A program made the position numbers and the translations under genes. From Thecamonas trahens ATCC 50062 (taxonomy: Eukaryota; Apusozoa; Apusomonadida; Apusomonadidae), in assembly GCF_000142905.1 (NCBI RefSeq), contig NW_013657670.1, forward strand, positions 174,323 through 238,322: a stretch of DNA of 64,000 nucleotides, in the 5' to 3' direction. The stretch's first letter is position 1; each line of letters starts with the position of its first letter. The notes under the pieces are model-generated. The model was not told where the DNA came from and ran no database searches. It was given only the letters and a program-made list of their open reading frames with translations. This document shows positions 1 to 10,873 of the stretch, piece by piece.

Positions 1-383
1 GGGCCGCTTCCCCTGCATCGCCCACGGCCCGCCACCACACCAATATCTCCCCCTCCCCACAACATCAACACACATGTGATCAAGCCCACACCGATCCCCA
101 CCCCCGAATCCTTCCTCTAGCCCCTACCCTACATGCCGTCATTGTTGTACCGCCCTATCTTGCATGTGGAAGACAATCTGTGTGAGTGCGCCTCGTCTTG
201 GATCGATGGCGAATGGCGCCGAGTGGGGCTGACAGCCAGCGGGTCAGGTCGCGGGCCAGTTAGGGGAAGGGGGCGGGAGGCAGAAGGAGAGGGTGCAGAG
301 AAGGCAAGACTCCTCCACAGCTACCGCAAGAGGGTAGACGAACAAGGCAAGAGTGGCGAGAAAGGGTGGAGCACGTGACCAGG
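1..383. other. Left-edge intergenic region upstream of RABL2
   Basis: No convincing gene. The stretch is C-rich at the left edge and G/A-rich close to the RABL2 start. A frame is open from about 133 to 378, but its product is low-complexity and Arg/Gly-rich with no domain, so I do not call it. The region probably holds the RABL2 promoter and leader. Confidence 0.4.
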
Positions 384-1001
384 ATGGCAGACAAGAAACG
401 GGATGCGCTCAAGATTATCACCCTGGGCAACTCGTTGGTGGGCAAGTCCAAGCTCATGGAGCGGTACCTCATGGATGAGTACAAGCCTCACCAAGACTCG
501 ACCTACGCATTGACCTTGCACGAACGCGAGGTGGAGATTGATGGCACTATGGTCTCCATCGACTACTGGGACACGGCTGGTCAGGAGCGCTTTGACAACA
601 TGCATCCCTCGTACTACCACGGCGCCCACTGCTGCATCTTGGTATTCGATGTGACAAACCCGGCGACGTACCTGCAGCTCTCCCAGTGGTACCAAGAGCT
701 CCGTACATACTGCGCAGACATTCCTTGCCTCTGTGCTGCAAACAAGATCGATGCCGATCCCAAAATGACCAAGAAGAAGTACACCTTTCCCATCAAGCAC
801 GATCTGCCGCTCTACTTTGTCTCGGCCTCGGACGGCACAAACGTCGTCAAGCTGTTCCAGGACGCAGAGCGTGCTGCCAACGAGTACAAGAACGCTGTGC
901 CCACAGACGTCTACCGGAACGTTCTCGAGCTCCTCAAGGACGATGACGGCTTTGATCTCAACGACGACGACGACGATGATGACGATGACGACGACCTCTA
1001 A
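384..1001 (+). CDS. RABL2: RABL2-type Rab-like small GTPase
   Basis: A 205-residue Ras-superfamily GTPase. The P-loop is GNSLVGKSK, switch I carries STYALTL, G3 is WDTAGQE, G4 is ANKID, and the SA motif is SASDGTNVVKLF. The run GKSKLMERYLMDEY and the DGTNVVKLF block match RABL2 rather than ordinary Rabs. In animals RABL2 works at the ciliary base with CEP19 and the IFT-B train; a flagellar role here is inferred from the family. As in RABL2 there is no C-terminal prenylation cysteine. The protein ends in an Asp-rich tail encoded by GAC/GAT repeats (about 960-998), which may be length-variable. The start is the ATG at 384 with a purine-rich context; the upstream in-frame GTG is not needed. Confidence 0.93.
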   Translation: MADKKRDALKIITLGNSLVGKSKLMERYLMDEYKPHQDSTYALTLHEREVEIDGTMVSIDYWDTAGQERFDNMHPSYYHGAHCCILVFDVTNPATYLQLSQWYQELRTYCADIPCLCAANKIDADPKMTKKKYTFPIKHDLPLYFVSASDGTNVVKLFQDAERAANEYKNAVPTDVYRNVLELLKDDDGFDLNDDDDDDDDDDDL

Positions 1002-1398
1002 CACCGCTCGCCCCATCGCATCCCCCACACTCTCATACCCCTCACACCTACGCTTTCATCCCTGGTCCCTGGTCCCTGGTCCCTGGCCTTTTTCCGACCG
1101 TCACAACCCGGAACCGACTCTCCACCACGCACCTCCTCCGGCCTCATCGCGACAACCGCTGCCTCTCCTGCTACCACTACCACGCCGCCATTTCGTCCGC
1201 AGCAGCAACGACAACAACATCACCATCATCACCATCGTCACCATCAACTGCACTCCATTCCCCTCCCAGCACCCAACTCCGATGCCACGACGCTAGTCCC
1301 CCTTGTCCTTCACCCCCCCCCCCCCCCGTTCCCCGTTCGTGCCCGCCTCCCCTCCACACACACACACTTGTCGCCACCCTCCGGCACCCCGCGCAACC
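1002..1398. other. Intergenic region RABL2-NSUN2 with poly-C tract and CA run
   Basis: No gene is visible. It contains four tandem GGTCCCT-like units (about 1058-1086), CAC/CAT-rich sequence, a 15-base C run (1313-1327) and a short CA run (about 1363-1371) some 25 bases before the NSUN2 start. It probably serves as the RABL2 3' end and the NSUN2 promoter and leader. Confidence 0.4.
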
Positions 1399-3656
1399 AT
1401 GTCCCACAACAAGGAGCACGCGGCAGTCCCGCTCTTCCGCAAGTACTACGAGTCCCAAGGCATTCTCAACGAGGTGCACCAGACCTGCCCCGCGGCGTCC
1501 GAGGTGGCTGGCCGTGAGGCCAATGCCTCGCCCGCTGAGCGGATGGATGCCTTGCTGGAGGTGGCCACCACGCCGCTCCCGGTCACCTTTCGCATTCGGC
1601 GGCAGCAGTCGATGACGCCGACTCTGTCCGCAAGGTGATGAAGGACAAGTTTGTCTCGCTCTTCGAGTCCACCTCATCCGATGAGTCGCGCGCTGCTTGG
1701 GCCGCGGCACAGGCGGCCGATGATGCCAACCCGCGCTTTGTCGTCTCGCGAACAAACGGTGACAAGTACCGCGTCACTCTTGCTCCGGGTGGCCCGCTTG
1801 ATCCGCCGCATCCGCTCGAGTGGTTTGATGCCTCGGGTGCGGTGTGGAAGGTCCCGTGCTCGCGTCGCGTCCTCTCCTCGCACACCCTTGTCAAGGACTT
1901 CCACGAGTACCTCAAGCTTGGCGAGCCGGCCGGACTCATCACCCGCCAGGAGCTCGTCTCCATGATCCCGGTCGCTATGGCTCGCCTCAACGCAGACTCG
2001 CACGTCCTGGACCTCTGCGCCGCTCCCGGCTCCAAGACCGCGCAAATCCTCGACACCCTCACTGAGGCCGCCGGCGGCCTGCACAACCACTCGGCGCAGG
2101 GCTTTGTCATCGCCAATGAGCTCAACCGCCAACGCTCGCACATGCTCGCCCACCAAGTCCGCCGCCTCTCCTCGCCGCGTTACATGGTTGTCTCGCACGC
2201 CGCCCAGCACCTGCCCACCCTTGTCGTCAATGACGAGCCGTTCCGCTTCGACACCGTCTTTGCTGACGTTCCTTGCTCCGGCGACGGCACCATGCGCAAG
2301 AACAAGGAGATCTTCGCGAGCTGGACGCCCTCCACCGCCGTCTCGCTCAACCCGCTGCAGATCGCCATCGCCCTCCGTGGCGCAAAGCTGACCAAGCTCG
2401 GCGGCGACCTGGTGTACTCGACCTGCTCGCTCAACCCCGTCGAGAACGAGGCCGTCGTTGCACAGATCCTGCTCCGCACAAACGGCGGTCTCGAGCTCGT
2501 CGACTGCTCCGATCGCATCCCGGGCCTCGTCCGCCGCAAAGGCCTCACCACTTGGCGCGTCATGACCAACACCGGCGAGTGGATCGACTCGGCTGACACA
2601 TGTCCGCAGCCGTACCAGGGCACCTACAGCGAGCCGTCGTTCTTCCCTCCCACTGACCCCGAGTTTGACGCCTCGGTCCTCACCCGCTGCATGCGGGTCC
2701 TCCCCCACGACCGCGACACCGGCGGCTTCTTTGTTGCCGTCTTCCGCAAGGTTGCCGAGTTTTCGCTCTCCATCCCCGATGGAACCATCCTGGCCGAGCT
2801 CGACGACACGACGTTCACCACTCCCCGTGCCGCCCGTGCCGCCGCCCGCGCCGCCGCCCGTGCTGCTGCTGCCGCTGCCGCCCCGCCCTCGCCGCCGCCG
2901 CCGACGGACGACGCCGCCACCTCGAGCAAGGCAAAGGCAAAGGCAAAGACTAAGTTCTCGTCGCACCCCTCTGAGCTCACCGGCGACTTTGACCTGCCGT
3001 TTGAGCGCCTCGCCTCGGATACCCTCGACACCGCCCGCGCCTACTGGGGCATCAACGACGAAAGCCTCGGTGGCGCTTTTCTTGCCCGCGGCTCGGGCGC
3101 CACCTCGGTCATCACCTGGACGCTCGACACCATGGCCGCCCTTGTCGACGCCTCCAACGCCCGCTCCATCGTCGGGCAGCCCGAGACCGATACTGTCAAG
3201 CTCCATCCCTCGCTTGCGCTCAACATCATCAATCTCGGCATCCCGGCCTTCACCGTGCCGTACAAGCCGGAACAGCCCGCGCGGCCATGCTTTGACGGCC
3301 TCCCCTTCATGGGTCGCTATCTCTCCCGGCATGTTGTCACTATCGAGGCCCACAAGCTCTTTGCCTTTTTCAACATGGAGGCCATCACCAAGTCGGTCAC
3401 TCTCCCCACTGACACTCTCGCCTCTGATCACCCCGAGCTGGTGGAGCTTGTCGACGCCATCAACGCCATGGACAACCCATCGTCGTTTGTTGTCCTTGCC
3501 ACCCGCGCAGACCGCGCCGAGCCCATTCCCGTCCAGGGCTTTTTCACCACCAAGTCGATCACTCTCTACGTCGCCAAGCAGCGCCGTGCCGCCATTGCCG
3601 CCGCACTCTTTGGCATCCCGTACTCGCCCGATCCGGTCGCGCCCAAGTCTAATTGA
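1399..3656 (+). CDS. NSUN2: NSUN2-like tRNA/mRNA (cytosine-5) methyltransferase, one frameshift
   Basis: A SAM-dependent RNA m5C methyltransferase of the NOL1/NOP2/SUN family, about 752 residues when the frame is restored (human NSUN2 is 767). The N-terminal block with PLFRKYYESQGIL and TTPLPVTFRI is the NSUN2 signature. The SAM motif is LDLCAAPGSKTAQILD. The two catalytic-site cysteines lie in ADVPCSGDGTMRKN and VYSTCSLNPVENEAVV. FFPPTDPE and LPHDRDTGGFFVAVF are also conserved. An Ala/Arg then Pro-rich spacer (about 2830-2910) separates the enzyme core from the C-terminal domain. The frame changes at 1594-1598; adding one T to the TT at 1595-1596 gives continuous sequence of family length. 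The start ATG is in the context caaccATGt. It converges on GDAP2 38 bases away. Confidence 0.9.
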
Positions 3657-3694
3657 ACAACACCCACGCGCTCGCCGCCGCAGACCAATGCACG

Positions 3695-5998
3695 CTACAG
3701 TACGTTCTGAGACACCGACGCAGGCGACTCGGTCCCGTACACCCGCGTGTCGAGCGGCCCGTACTTGGCCTCGTCGTACCCCACCACATGCTGCGGCAGT
3801 TCGAGCTGGCTCGGGTGGACGTGCTCAAAGAGCTCGGCGAGCGACTTGCAGTACGCAATGCGGGTAAAGAACTTGGCGGTGACAAAGGCCTTGGCAAACC
3901 ACATCACGGTCTTGAGCCAAAAGGTCGGGTGGACGACAACCACAGAGTTGACATTGGCCTTGTACAGCGGCGGCAGAATCGAGTACAACTTCTTGAGCCA
4001 TGCCGTGTCCGGCTGGTTCTCCGACTTTGAGTCAGTGTGCAGGTACACGCACGTGTACCGCTTGCTCACCAGCGAGTCCATCAGCAGCAGTGTGTACAGC
4101 AGGATCCGGTCGAGGTGGGGCGGCTGCGTCGAGACCCGTGCGCCCACAAACACCACAATCCGCCGCCCTGCTCGGTCGTGTCCGCCGAGATACACCACTC
4201 GCGCAGCCTCAATGTCTGAGAGATCCATCCCGGCCGCAGTCTTGAGCAGCATCTGATACCGCCGCACAAGCTCGGCCTCACGACGGTCGGCCTCGGACAG
4301 CACCGGCCGCGGCCGTACATCGTCTGGCGACGCCTGCATTCGCGCCAGGTCTGAGATGTCCTGGTCTGCCCCGCCGCCGCTCTTGCTCTTCCACGCCTCG
4401 CTGCCCGCCATGTCCGGCCCCGACGGCCCTGCGCCGGGTGCCGGAAGCAGCGGCTCATACCACAAGATCGGGCCGGCAACAAGGTCAACGTCCTCATAGC
4501 CCGCGTACTCGTACTCGTACTCGTAGCCGTACTCGGCCTCTGCTTCAGACGACGACGGCCCGGCAGAGCTCACCCTTGAGACTCGCGAGACTTTGTGGTC
4601 TCGCGTGTGCGGCCCGCTCCGCAGCCGCCGCACGCCAAACGACGAGCGGATGCGAATGATCCGCTCCTCCAGGATGGTCTCGCCATTGATGTCACCGGTG
4701 TCCTCCGGCAGCTGCGTCAGCGCGAGCTTGACTTCGCCAAGCGAGCGCGGAAAGTAGAGCGGGAGCACGGCTGCGTACACCGCATACTCGGCCGGATTGG
4801 GCACGCACAGCACAATGGTGTCAATGTCGGTGTGCCACTTTTCCACAAACCGCCGGATGGTCCGGACCGCAACATGCGTCCCGATGGCCCGCGGGAACCC
4901 GCGCTTCTGCCCATGGACCACGCAGAATCCGATCGACCGCAGCTCGAGCTCCTTGACTCGCTGCAGGCAGTTCCGGTAGCAGTTGTGCAGCGCGTTCTCA
5001 GCTGCGGTCCGGTACTTGGTGTTGAACCGCGGCGCCACTGTGTGCAGCACATACGCGCACGGTAGGTTGCCCGCCAGCGTCTCGCGGACCTCGCCGGTCC
5101 GGATCGGCTCGCGGCTCCGGCACTCGGATACCAGCTCCGGGCCGGCAAGCTTCAGCAGCCGCCCGGCAAGGCCCGACGTCTCGGACAGCGTTTCGTTATT
5201 GGTTGTCACCATGACATCCACTGCCAGATCGTACACGTTTCCGCACCAGAGTACAATCTTCGAGTTGGCAAACGGCATGATGGGAAACTTGATGGCCGAC
5301 TCGCAGCTGCTCTCGTCATCACCTTCGCCACGCGCCCGCGCATGCTCGCGCGCTGCCCGCTCGGCCTCGAATCGTGCCCGTAGCAAGTCCCGTTGGTGTG
5401 CGGTCTCGGCCTTGCGCGCCGCCGCTGCCGCCGCATCGGCCGCAGCCGCAGCCCGCTCGCGAGCCTTTCGCCGTGCCGCATCGGCCTCTCGCTGCTCTGC
5501 CGCCAGAGCCCGTAGCGGATCCAGCGTCTTGCTACCCTTGCGGCTCTCGGACTTTCCCTTGCTCCGGCTGTTCCGGCCACTTCCGCCGATCTCGCTGTCG
5601 CTCGCATTTCCGTCATCTTCCGTCTTTGCCGTACTCACCGGCTTTGCCCCACTCATCGCACTCGCTCCAGCAAGAGCCTCCGCATTGGCCTCCACCGCAG
5701 TCTCTGTCTCGGCACCAGCATCGCCCGTGTCGGCATCGCCCCGGTCCAGGCGAGCAACAACATGGTCGGTGGGCATGTCCATAGATGACACCAAAGAAGC
5801 CCCAGCAGACTCTGTGTCGTCTGGACGGTAGGAGGAAGGTGGTGGGGGGGTGGGCTTGCCGTCCGTGTCCACGGCGGCAGCTTCCCACGACACAGTCTCC
5901 CACAGCGGGTTGCCGGCGTCGTAGTCGTCGGGGACCACGGCAGGCATGGCGTGCCATGGAACCAGCTCGTCCAACCTCCGCACGGTAGACGCCTCCAT
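3695..5998 (-). CDS. GDAP2: GDAP2-like macro-domain plus CRAL-TRIO (SEC14) protein
   Basis: A 767-residue protein. Residues about 240-435 form a macro domain, with KIVLWCGNVYDLAVD, TTNNETLSE, the HTVAPRFNTKYRTAAENALH stretch and LPLYFPRSLGE. Residues about 580-760 match the CRAL-TRIO half of GDAP2, with DLSDIEAARVVYLGG, LKKLYSILPPLYKANV and VHPTFWLKTVMWF. The order, spacing and the linker LPEDTGDINGE are as in GDAP2. Macro domains bind ADP-ribose derivatives and CRAL-TRIO domains bind lipids; the family's precise reaction is not settled and none is asserted here. The first 240 residues are acidic and low-complexity, followed by an Ala/Arg/Glu-rich helix likely to be coiled coil. I chose the ATG at 5998 (MEASTVRR) over 34 upstream residues that are Pro/His-rich and look untranslated. 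Confidence 0.9.
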   Translation of the reverse strand: MEASTVRRLDELVPWHAMPAVVPDDYDAGNPLWETVSWEAAAVDTDGKPTPPPPSSYRPDDTESAGASLVSSMDMPTDHVVARLDRGDADTGDAGAETETAVEANAEALAGASAMSGAKPVSTAKTEDDGNASDSEIGGSGRNSRSKGKSESRKGSKTLDPLRALAAEQREADAARRKARERAAAAADAAAAAARKAETAHQRDLLRARFEAERAAREHARARGEGDDESSCESAIKFPIMPFANSKIVLWCGNVYDLAVDVMVTTNNETLSETSGLAGRLLKLAGPELVSECRSREPIRTGEVRETLAGNLPCAYVLHTVAPRFNTKYRTAAENALHNCYRNCLQRVKELELRSIGFCVVHGQKRGFPRAIGTHVAVRTIRRFVEKWHTDIDTIVLCVPNPAEYAVYAAVLPLYFPRSLGEVKLALTQLPEDTGDINGETILEERIIRIRSSFGVRRLRSGPHTRDHKVSRVSRVSSAGPSSSEAEAEYGYEYEYEYAGYEDVDLVAGPILWYEPLLPAPGAGPSGPDMAGSEAWKSKSGGGADQDISDLARMQASPDDVRPRPVLSEADRREAELVRRYQMLLKTAAGMDLSDIEAARVVYLGGHDRAGRRIVVFVGARVSTQPPHLDRILLYTLLLMDSLVSKRYTCVYLHTDSKSENQPDTAWLKKLYSILPPLYKANVNSVVVVHPTFWLKTVMWFAKAFVTAKFFTRIAYCKSLAELFEHVHPSQLELPQHVVGYDEAKYGPLDTRVYGTESPASVSQNVL

Positions 5999-6197
5999 AT
6001 GTCGGGTCGGGAAGATCGGGAAGGGCTGAGGGTGGCTGGGTGGGTGAAGTGGTGGGTGACGAGGGTGGGTGGTGCTCAGGTTGGGCGGTGACGGGCACAA
6101 CCGCGTGACCTTTCACCTTTTCGCTCGCCTTGTCCCAACACCCCCGAGAGGCGCAGCGAGGGCTGAGCGGCTGGGGAGCAAGTTGGGTGGATTGACT
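5999..6197. promoter_or_regulatory. Short GDAP2 5' region / receptor kinase 3' end
   Basis: These 199 bases must carry both the 3' end of the minus-strand kinase and the promoter and leader of minus-strand GDAP2. On the minus strand it is rich in CCACCC and CACCC elements. No further feature was recognised. Confidence 0.3.
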
Positions 6198-9100
6198 TTA
6201 TCCAGATGAGTGCTCCATGATCTCAAAGGTCTCGATGGAGGCCTTGAGCGAGGCGACGGTGGGGCGAAGGGTAGGATTGGTGGCCCAGCACGAGGTGATG
6301 ATGTCGGCCACCTCGAGCGGGACCGACGATGGGATGACGACCTCAAAGCCGCGAGCGATGGCAAAGGCCACCTCCATGGCATTCATGGTCCGAGGGAAGA
6401 CCGTCTCTTCGGTAAAGAGCTCAAAGAGGATGGTGCCGAACGAAAAGACGTCCGATGCCTGAGTCCGCTCCTCGCCACGGAGCACCTCGGGTGACTCGTA
6501 CATGGCTGTCTGCGACATGGTCATGGTGCCGAGCGACTGCTTGAGCTCGACGAGGCCGTAGTCAGAGAGGACGGCCGAGAAGCCGATGGAGCCATTGGCG
6601 TTCTCGACCGTGGTGAGGAGGATGTTGGTGGGCTTGAGGCCCGAGAACGAATGTCCGCGCTGATGGAGGTAGTGAAGCCCATCGAGGATGGCCCGCATGA
6701 TGCAGAGCTTGTCCGCGAGGGACAGGACCGGTTGCCGGTCGCGGCGCTTTCTCCTCTTGCGCTCGGCAAACATAGCCGACATGGTCGACGGCGGAAAGAT
6801 CGACGGCGGTCCGTGGGAAAAGAGCGTGTCGGCAACCGATCCGTTCTCCTGAAGCTCGACAACGACCGCAAGGCAGGGGGTGAGAAGCAGGCGGCGAGGA
6901 CCGGAAGGAGTGCTTGGTGCCGCAGTTGCCGGAGAAGGCAAATGTCGACAAGGAACATGATGCGGTACTCGATCGATGCATGCTGCTGCAACAACTTCTT
7001 GATGAGCACAATCCTTCCATTTGCCCACTCGCTCACAAACGACTCAGTGTACGAGCCGACACCGACTCGGGTCGCCTTGGTCAAAGCCGCGTTCATGGTG
7101 TCAAGCGCGATGATCCATGGCGATCCGGCCTCGAGTACTGCTGCCGAATTGGACGTCGGGAACGAGGCCGAGGCGTGGAGCCGAATCGACGTCGACAGCC
7201 CCAACTTTGGCTTGGGGCGAGCAGAGAACGAGCTCTCCGATTCGGACGATGGCAGCGGCGGCCGGTCGTCATCAGCTGCAGAGACAACCTGCAACGAGGA
7301 AGACGACGAGGAGGAAGACGGCTGCGGGGCAACCTTGTTGGCGCGGCGGGAGGGCTTGCGCACCTCGGGCGCAGGGTCTGCAGACGTCGCTGCCGGGCAA
7401 GTCGACGACGCCATTTCAGGAGGCCCACTGTGTGACTGGTTCAGAACCTGTGGTAGCGTCAGAGTCATCGAGTGCTTGAGCGATGTGCGGTCGAATGCCG
7501 AGTGGCGAGGCCGCGCCGACGACCACTGGTTGGACGCGTAGAACGAGTTGAAGTCAAGGGCACGCCCCTTGCGGGCGATCTGAAACAGCTGGCCGTGTGA
7601 CGCAATGTACATCGGCGACGACGACAGCTGAAAGTTGGCTTCGAGCAGCGCAGTCTGCGTTTCACGCAGCAGCGGCTCGGTGACCAGATTCTGGCCCGGC
7701 AAGATCATCGACTCGAGCTCGCAAAGTTCGGTGATCGGGGCGCCCGAGTACTGGAGCAGGTACGTTCGCGGGTCGCGGGCGCTGTTGGTGGAGCCATAGG
7801 TAGCTGCGATTGTCACCCGCGGCCCACGGAGCACAACTTCGCCTTCAGGCGACGTCACTGGTGCACCAAATGACTCGCGAAGCAACGCCCGTGGCCACCT
7901 GTGGCTCTCCATCGACCGGAGGAGCCGGTCGATGAACCGCACAAAGTGGGTCGGCTTGGAAAACGTGAGGTATGCTCGGTCGACTTCCTGCCGCCACACA
8001 TAGCCGAGCGACTTGGCAGCCGCCTTTTCCACATACTTGTGGAAGACAAGGAGAACCGAGCCGAACTCGCGCGGGATGACCTCCATTGCCTCGACGAGAT
8101 GGCCAACCATGACCGTAGCACACACAACAGTGCCGACCGGCTCGACATCGGTCTTGGGCAGAACTACCGGAACCGAGTCGCGAATGGCGTCCAGCTCCTC
8201 GATGACGGTAGAGAACGCAGGGCGCGCCAACGGCGCTTTGGCCCATGCCCGCTCCATTAGCGGGACTACAACCTGACAATCAAGTGGGACTTGGTAGACG
8301 TCCGGGCGGAGATCGCCCGAGAGCACGCCGATGGCCACCGCAAACGGGTGCTGGCCGACAAAGAGGTCCGCCCGTGCAAAGAGTTCCCACAGTGTGATGC
8401 CAAACGAGTACATGTCTGAGGCCTCCGTGTAGGACTCGGCGTTCTCGAGCACCTCAGGCGCGGTCCAGTACATCGAGCCGAGAAGCTCGATCCGTGCATC
8501 ATCGTCGTCGGACGAGGTGACGCCATCTGAGCGCGAAATGTGCGCCGGCGGTTGCATCACCACAGATTGTTGGCCGACCGAGATTGAGCTAGCCATTGCT
8601 GTCTCGCCGTGGCCCATGGTAGATGTCCAGACCTTTGACCTGGAAGGCTTGGTCTTAGCGGACGCCGACGGCAGCTTGAACGAGGTCATGCCAAAGTCAG
8701 CGACCTTTGCCACCCAGTTTTCATCGACGAGAATGTTGAGCGACTTGAGGTCGCGGTGGAGGAACGAGTGCGAGTGGAGGAAAGCCAGGCCGCGCGCCAT
8801 GTCAAGCGCGAGCTTGACCTTGAGCCCGAGTCCGATCTCGCAGTTTTCGTTGTGGATGACATCGTAGAGAGAGCCACGCGACATGTACTCGGTGACGAGG
8901 ACGAGCGGATGGAGGCACGCGCCCATAAAGAGCACAATGTTGGTGTGGCGAAGGTTGAGCATGACCCGGGCCTCGGCGAGGAACGTCTCGATGAGCTCCT
9001 CGTTGAGCTTGCGGGTGTGCATTTCCTTGATGGCCACGGTCGTGCCGCGGTAGCTGGCCTTGTACACGGTGCCAAACGAGCCCATGCCGATGGGCTTGAG

Positions 9101-10873
9101 TCCGTCCAGATCCTCGTATGCCACCAGGAGCTGGTCGTCGCCCTTGAGCATAAACGTCACGGACTTGGTCCGCGATCGATAGTAGACAAAGCCGCCGATG
9201 CCAATGCAGCCGACCACAATGGCGGCACCTAGCGTGGCGAGCAAGATGAGGGTCGTGGGCGACGATGCTGCCGGCAATGGCGACGGCAAAACAACCCTGT
9301 ACGTCCCCTCAAAAAAAGGCGACTTGGAAAGGCCAGGCCGAATGGCCACTGCCCGAATAATGACAAACGTCGAGGTGTCGATGCGAATCGGCTCAGAGTA
9401 CTTGAGCGAACCGTCGAATGGGATCGAGCCATCAAGCGTGTAGTACACATCTGCGCCGTCGGTAAGTGTGCCCAATGTGATCTCAAGGGCAGAGGTGAAG
9501 GTACCAGGCTCCGGCGAGGCGGTCGGGGTGACAGCAACCGAAAAGTAGGCCTCGATCCGCTTCGCCTCCATCTTGGCGAGCATGGACTCGGGTGATGGCC
9601 GTGACGAGTTGCGGAACCAAGCGTCAAAATCCTCTGACCACTCGGTGCGCACAATCGCCGAGTCGAGGCCTTCCCATGAAAGATGCAGCAGGTTCGCTGC
9701 TGAGAACATAGTGTCCGCAACCGCTTTGAGAATCGGATCCCCTGGCGTTGTAGTGTTGAGCACAGGTGTTGTGATCGGCGCAAGCGCAAAGTAAACGCTC
9801 TGTGTCGACGGCAGCATGAGCCACTCGAGAAAGTCGCGCGCGCCAGCAGCGTTGCCAGCATTGGTCGGGATGCAGTACCGGAGCGAGATTATGCCCTCGG
9901 TTTCAGTCCGGGGGACTGCTGCATTCATCGAGGGGAAAGTGGTATGCTTGATGAGCGAGAGGAAGGCAGTGCTGTTGGTGAGAACGGGTGAGAACTTGTG
10001 CACGGCCTCGGTGAAAACAGACAGCGGTGACGTGCCCGTGTAAAAGTCAGCCAACGAGCCGTCGACTTTGATGTAGCCCGACGAGAGAAAGTGGTAGAGC
10101 GAGGCGGTTGTGGCGTTGATGCGAGGGTCGGTAAATGCCACGTCGCCGTTGAGCCACGCCCGGTGGAACTCGTGTCCGTGCATCCGCCAGTTGATGTAGT
10201 CAAACCAGATGAACGGCTCGATAGTAATGATGTTGGCAAGAGTGAGGCACGGGTTCGACGTCGCCATCTTCCACGCCGCACAGAAAGCTTCCAGTTGCTG
10301 CCAGGTCTCGGGTGGATGAGAGAGCCCGGTGGATGCAAGCGCCGGCTGGAGATAGTACAGACCAAAACCGTCCATGTTGAACGGTACAAAGTAGAAGTTG
10401 CCGTCGCGGCCGCGCGATCGGTCCATCAGCGACTGTGGCATGCGCTGCGCCCACCCGTACTTGCTCCACAGCGAGGTCAAGTCTGTCAGATGACCTTCGT
10501 CTACAAAGTCGAGGAACTCTGGCCCTGTGTAACCATACATCAGGTCAGCACCCGCCAGGGGAGCCGTGACCAAGGAGCCAAACACATCGGGCTTGGACGC
10601 GTCGCGAATCGGCATGCCGAAGCGATAGACCTCGGTTGTGGCATTTGGTCGATTGTTGTACACGCTCACAATGTACTTGTCTACGTGCTCCAGCGATGTC
10701 GACTTGTCGAAGATGCTTAGATATCGCAGCTGGCTTGGAGGCTGTGGCGGCTTCACAAACGTTCTCGAGCTCACCCGCCGTCTTCCGCTTGACGATCCCG
10801 TCACCGCCACCACCACCCAAGCCAGCGCCACAACCGCTACAAGCCCGGCCCACCCACTTCCCATCCTCATCAT
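6198..10873 (-). CDS. Receptor-like TKL kinase: solute-binding ectodomain, TM, kinase, degenerate cyclase, pseudokinase
   Basis: About 1,558 residues after correcting one frameshift. A signal peptide follows the ATG at 10873 (hydrophobic LVAVVALAWVVVAV). Residues about 40-430 resemble a family 1 extracellular solute-binding protein (GADLMYGYTGPEFLDF, PETWQQLEAFCAAWK), with N-glycosylation sites. Residues about 460-530 look like a chitobiase C-terminal-type beta domain (DVYYTLDGSIPFDGS). A TM segment lies near 540-565. Kinase 1 (about 590-880) has IGMGSFGTVYK, VAIKE, HRDLKSLNILVD, ADFG and APE, with about 65 extra residues between DFG and APE. Residues about 905-1080 resemble a class III cyclase without its metal aspartates. 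Kinase 2 (from about 1260) has DYG but FSGLKPTN where HRDLKxxN is expected, so it is a likely pseudokinase. The frame breaks at 6884-6890; one extra C restores it. Confidence 0.85.

Noticed and set aside
366-383. GTG at 366 as the RABL2 start
   Set aside because: The ATG at 384 gives the normal N-terminus length for the family.
1674-3431. Long minus-strand open frame antisense to NSUN2
   Set aside because: It mirrors the GC-rich third codon positions of NSUN2. The product is Gly/Val/Arg/Glu-rich without any motif, while the plus strand has clear catalytic motifs.
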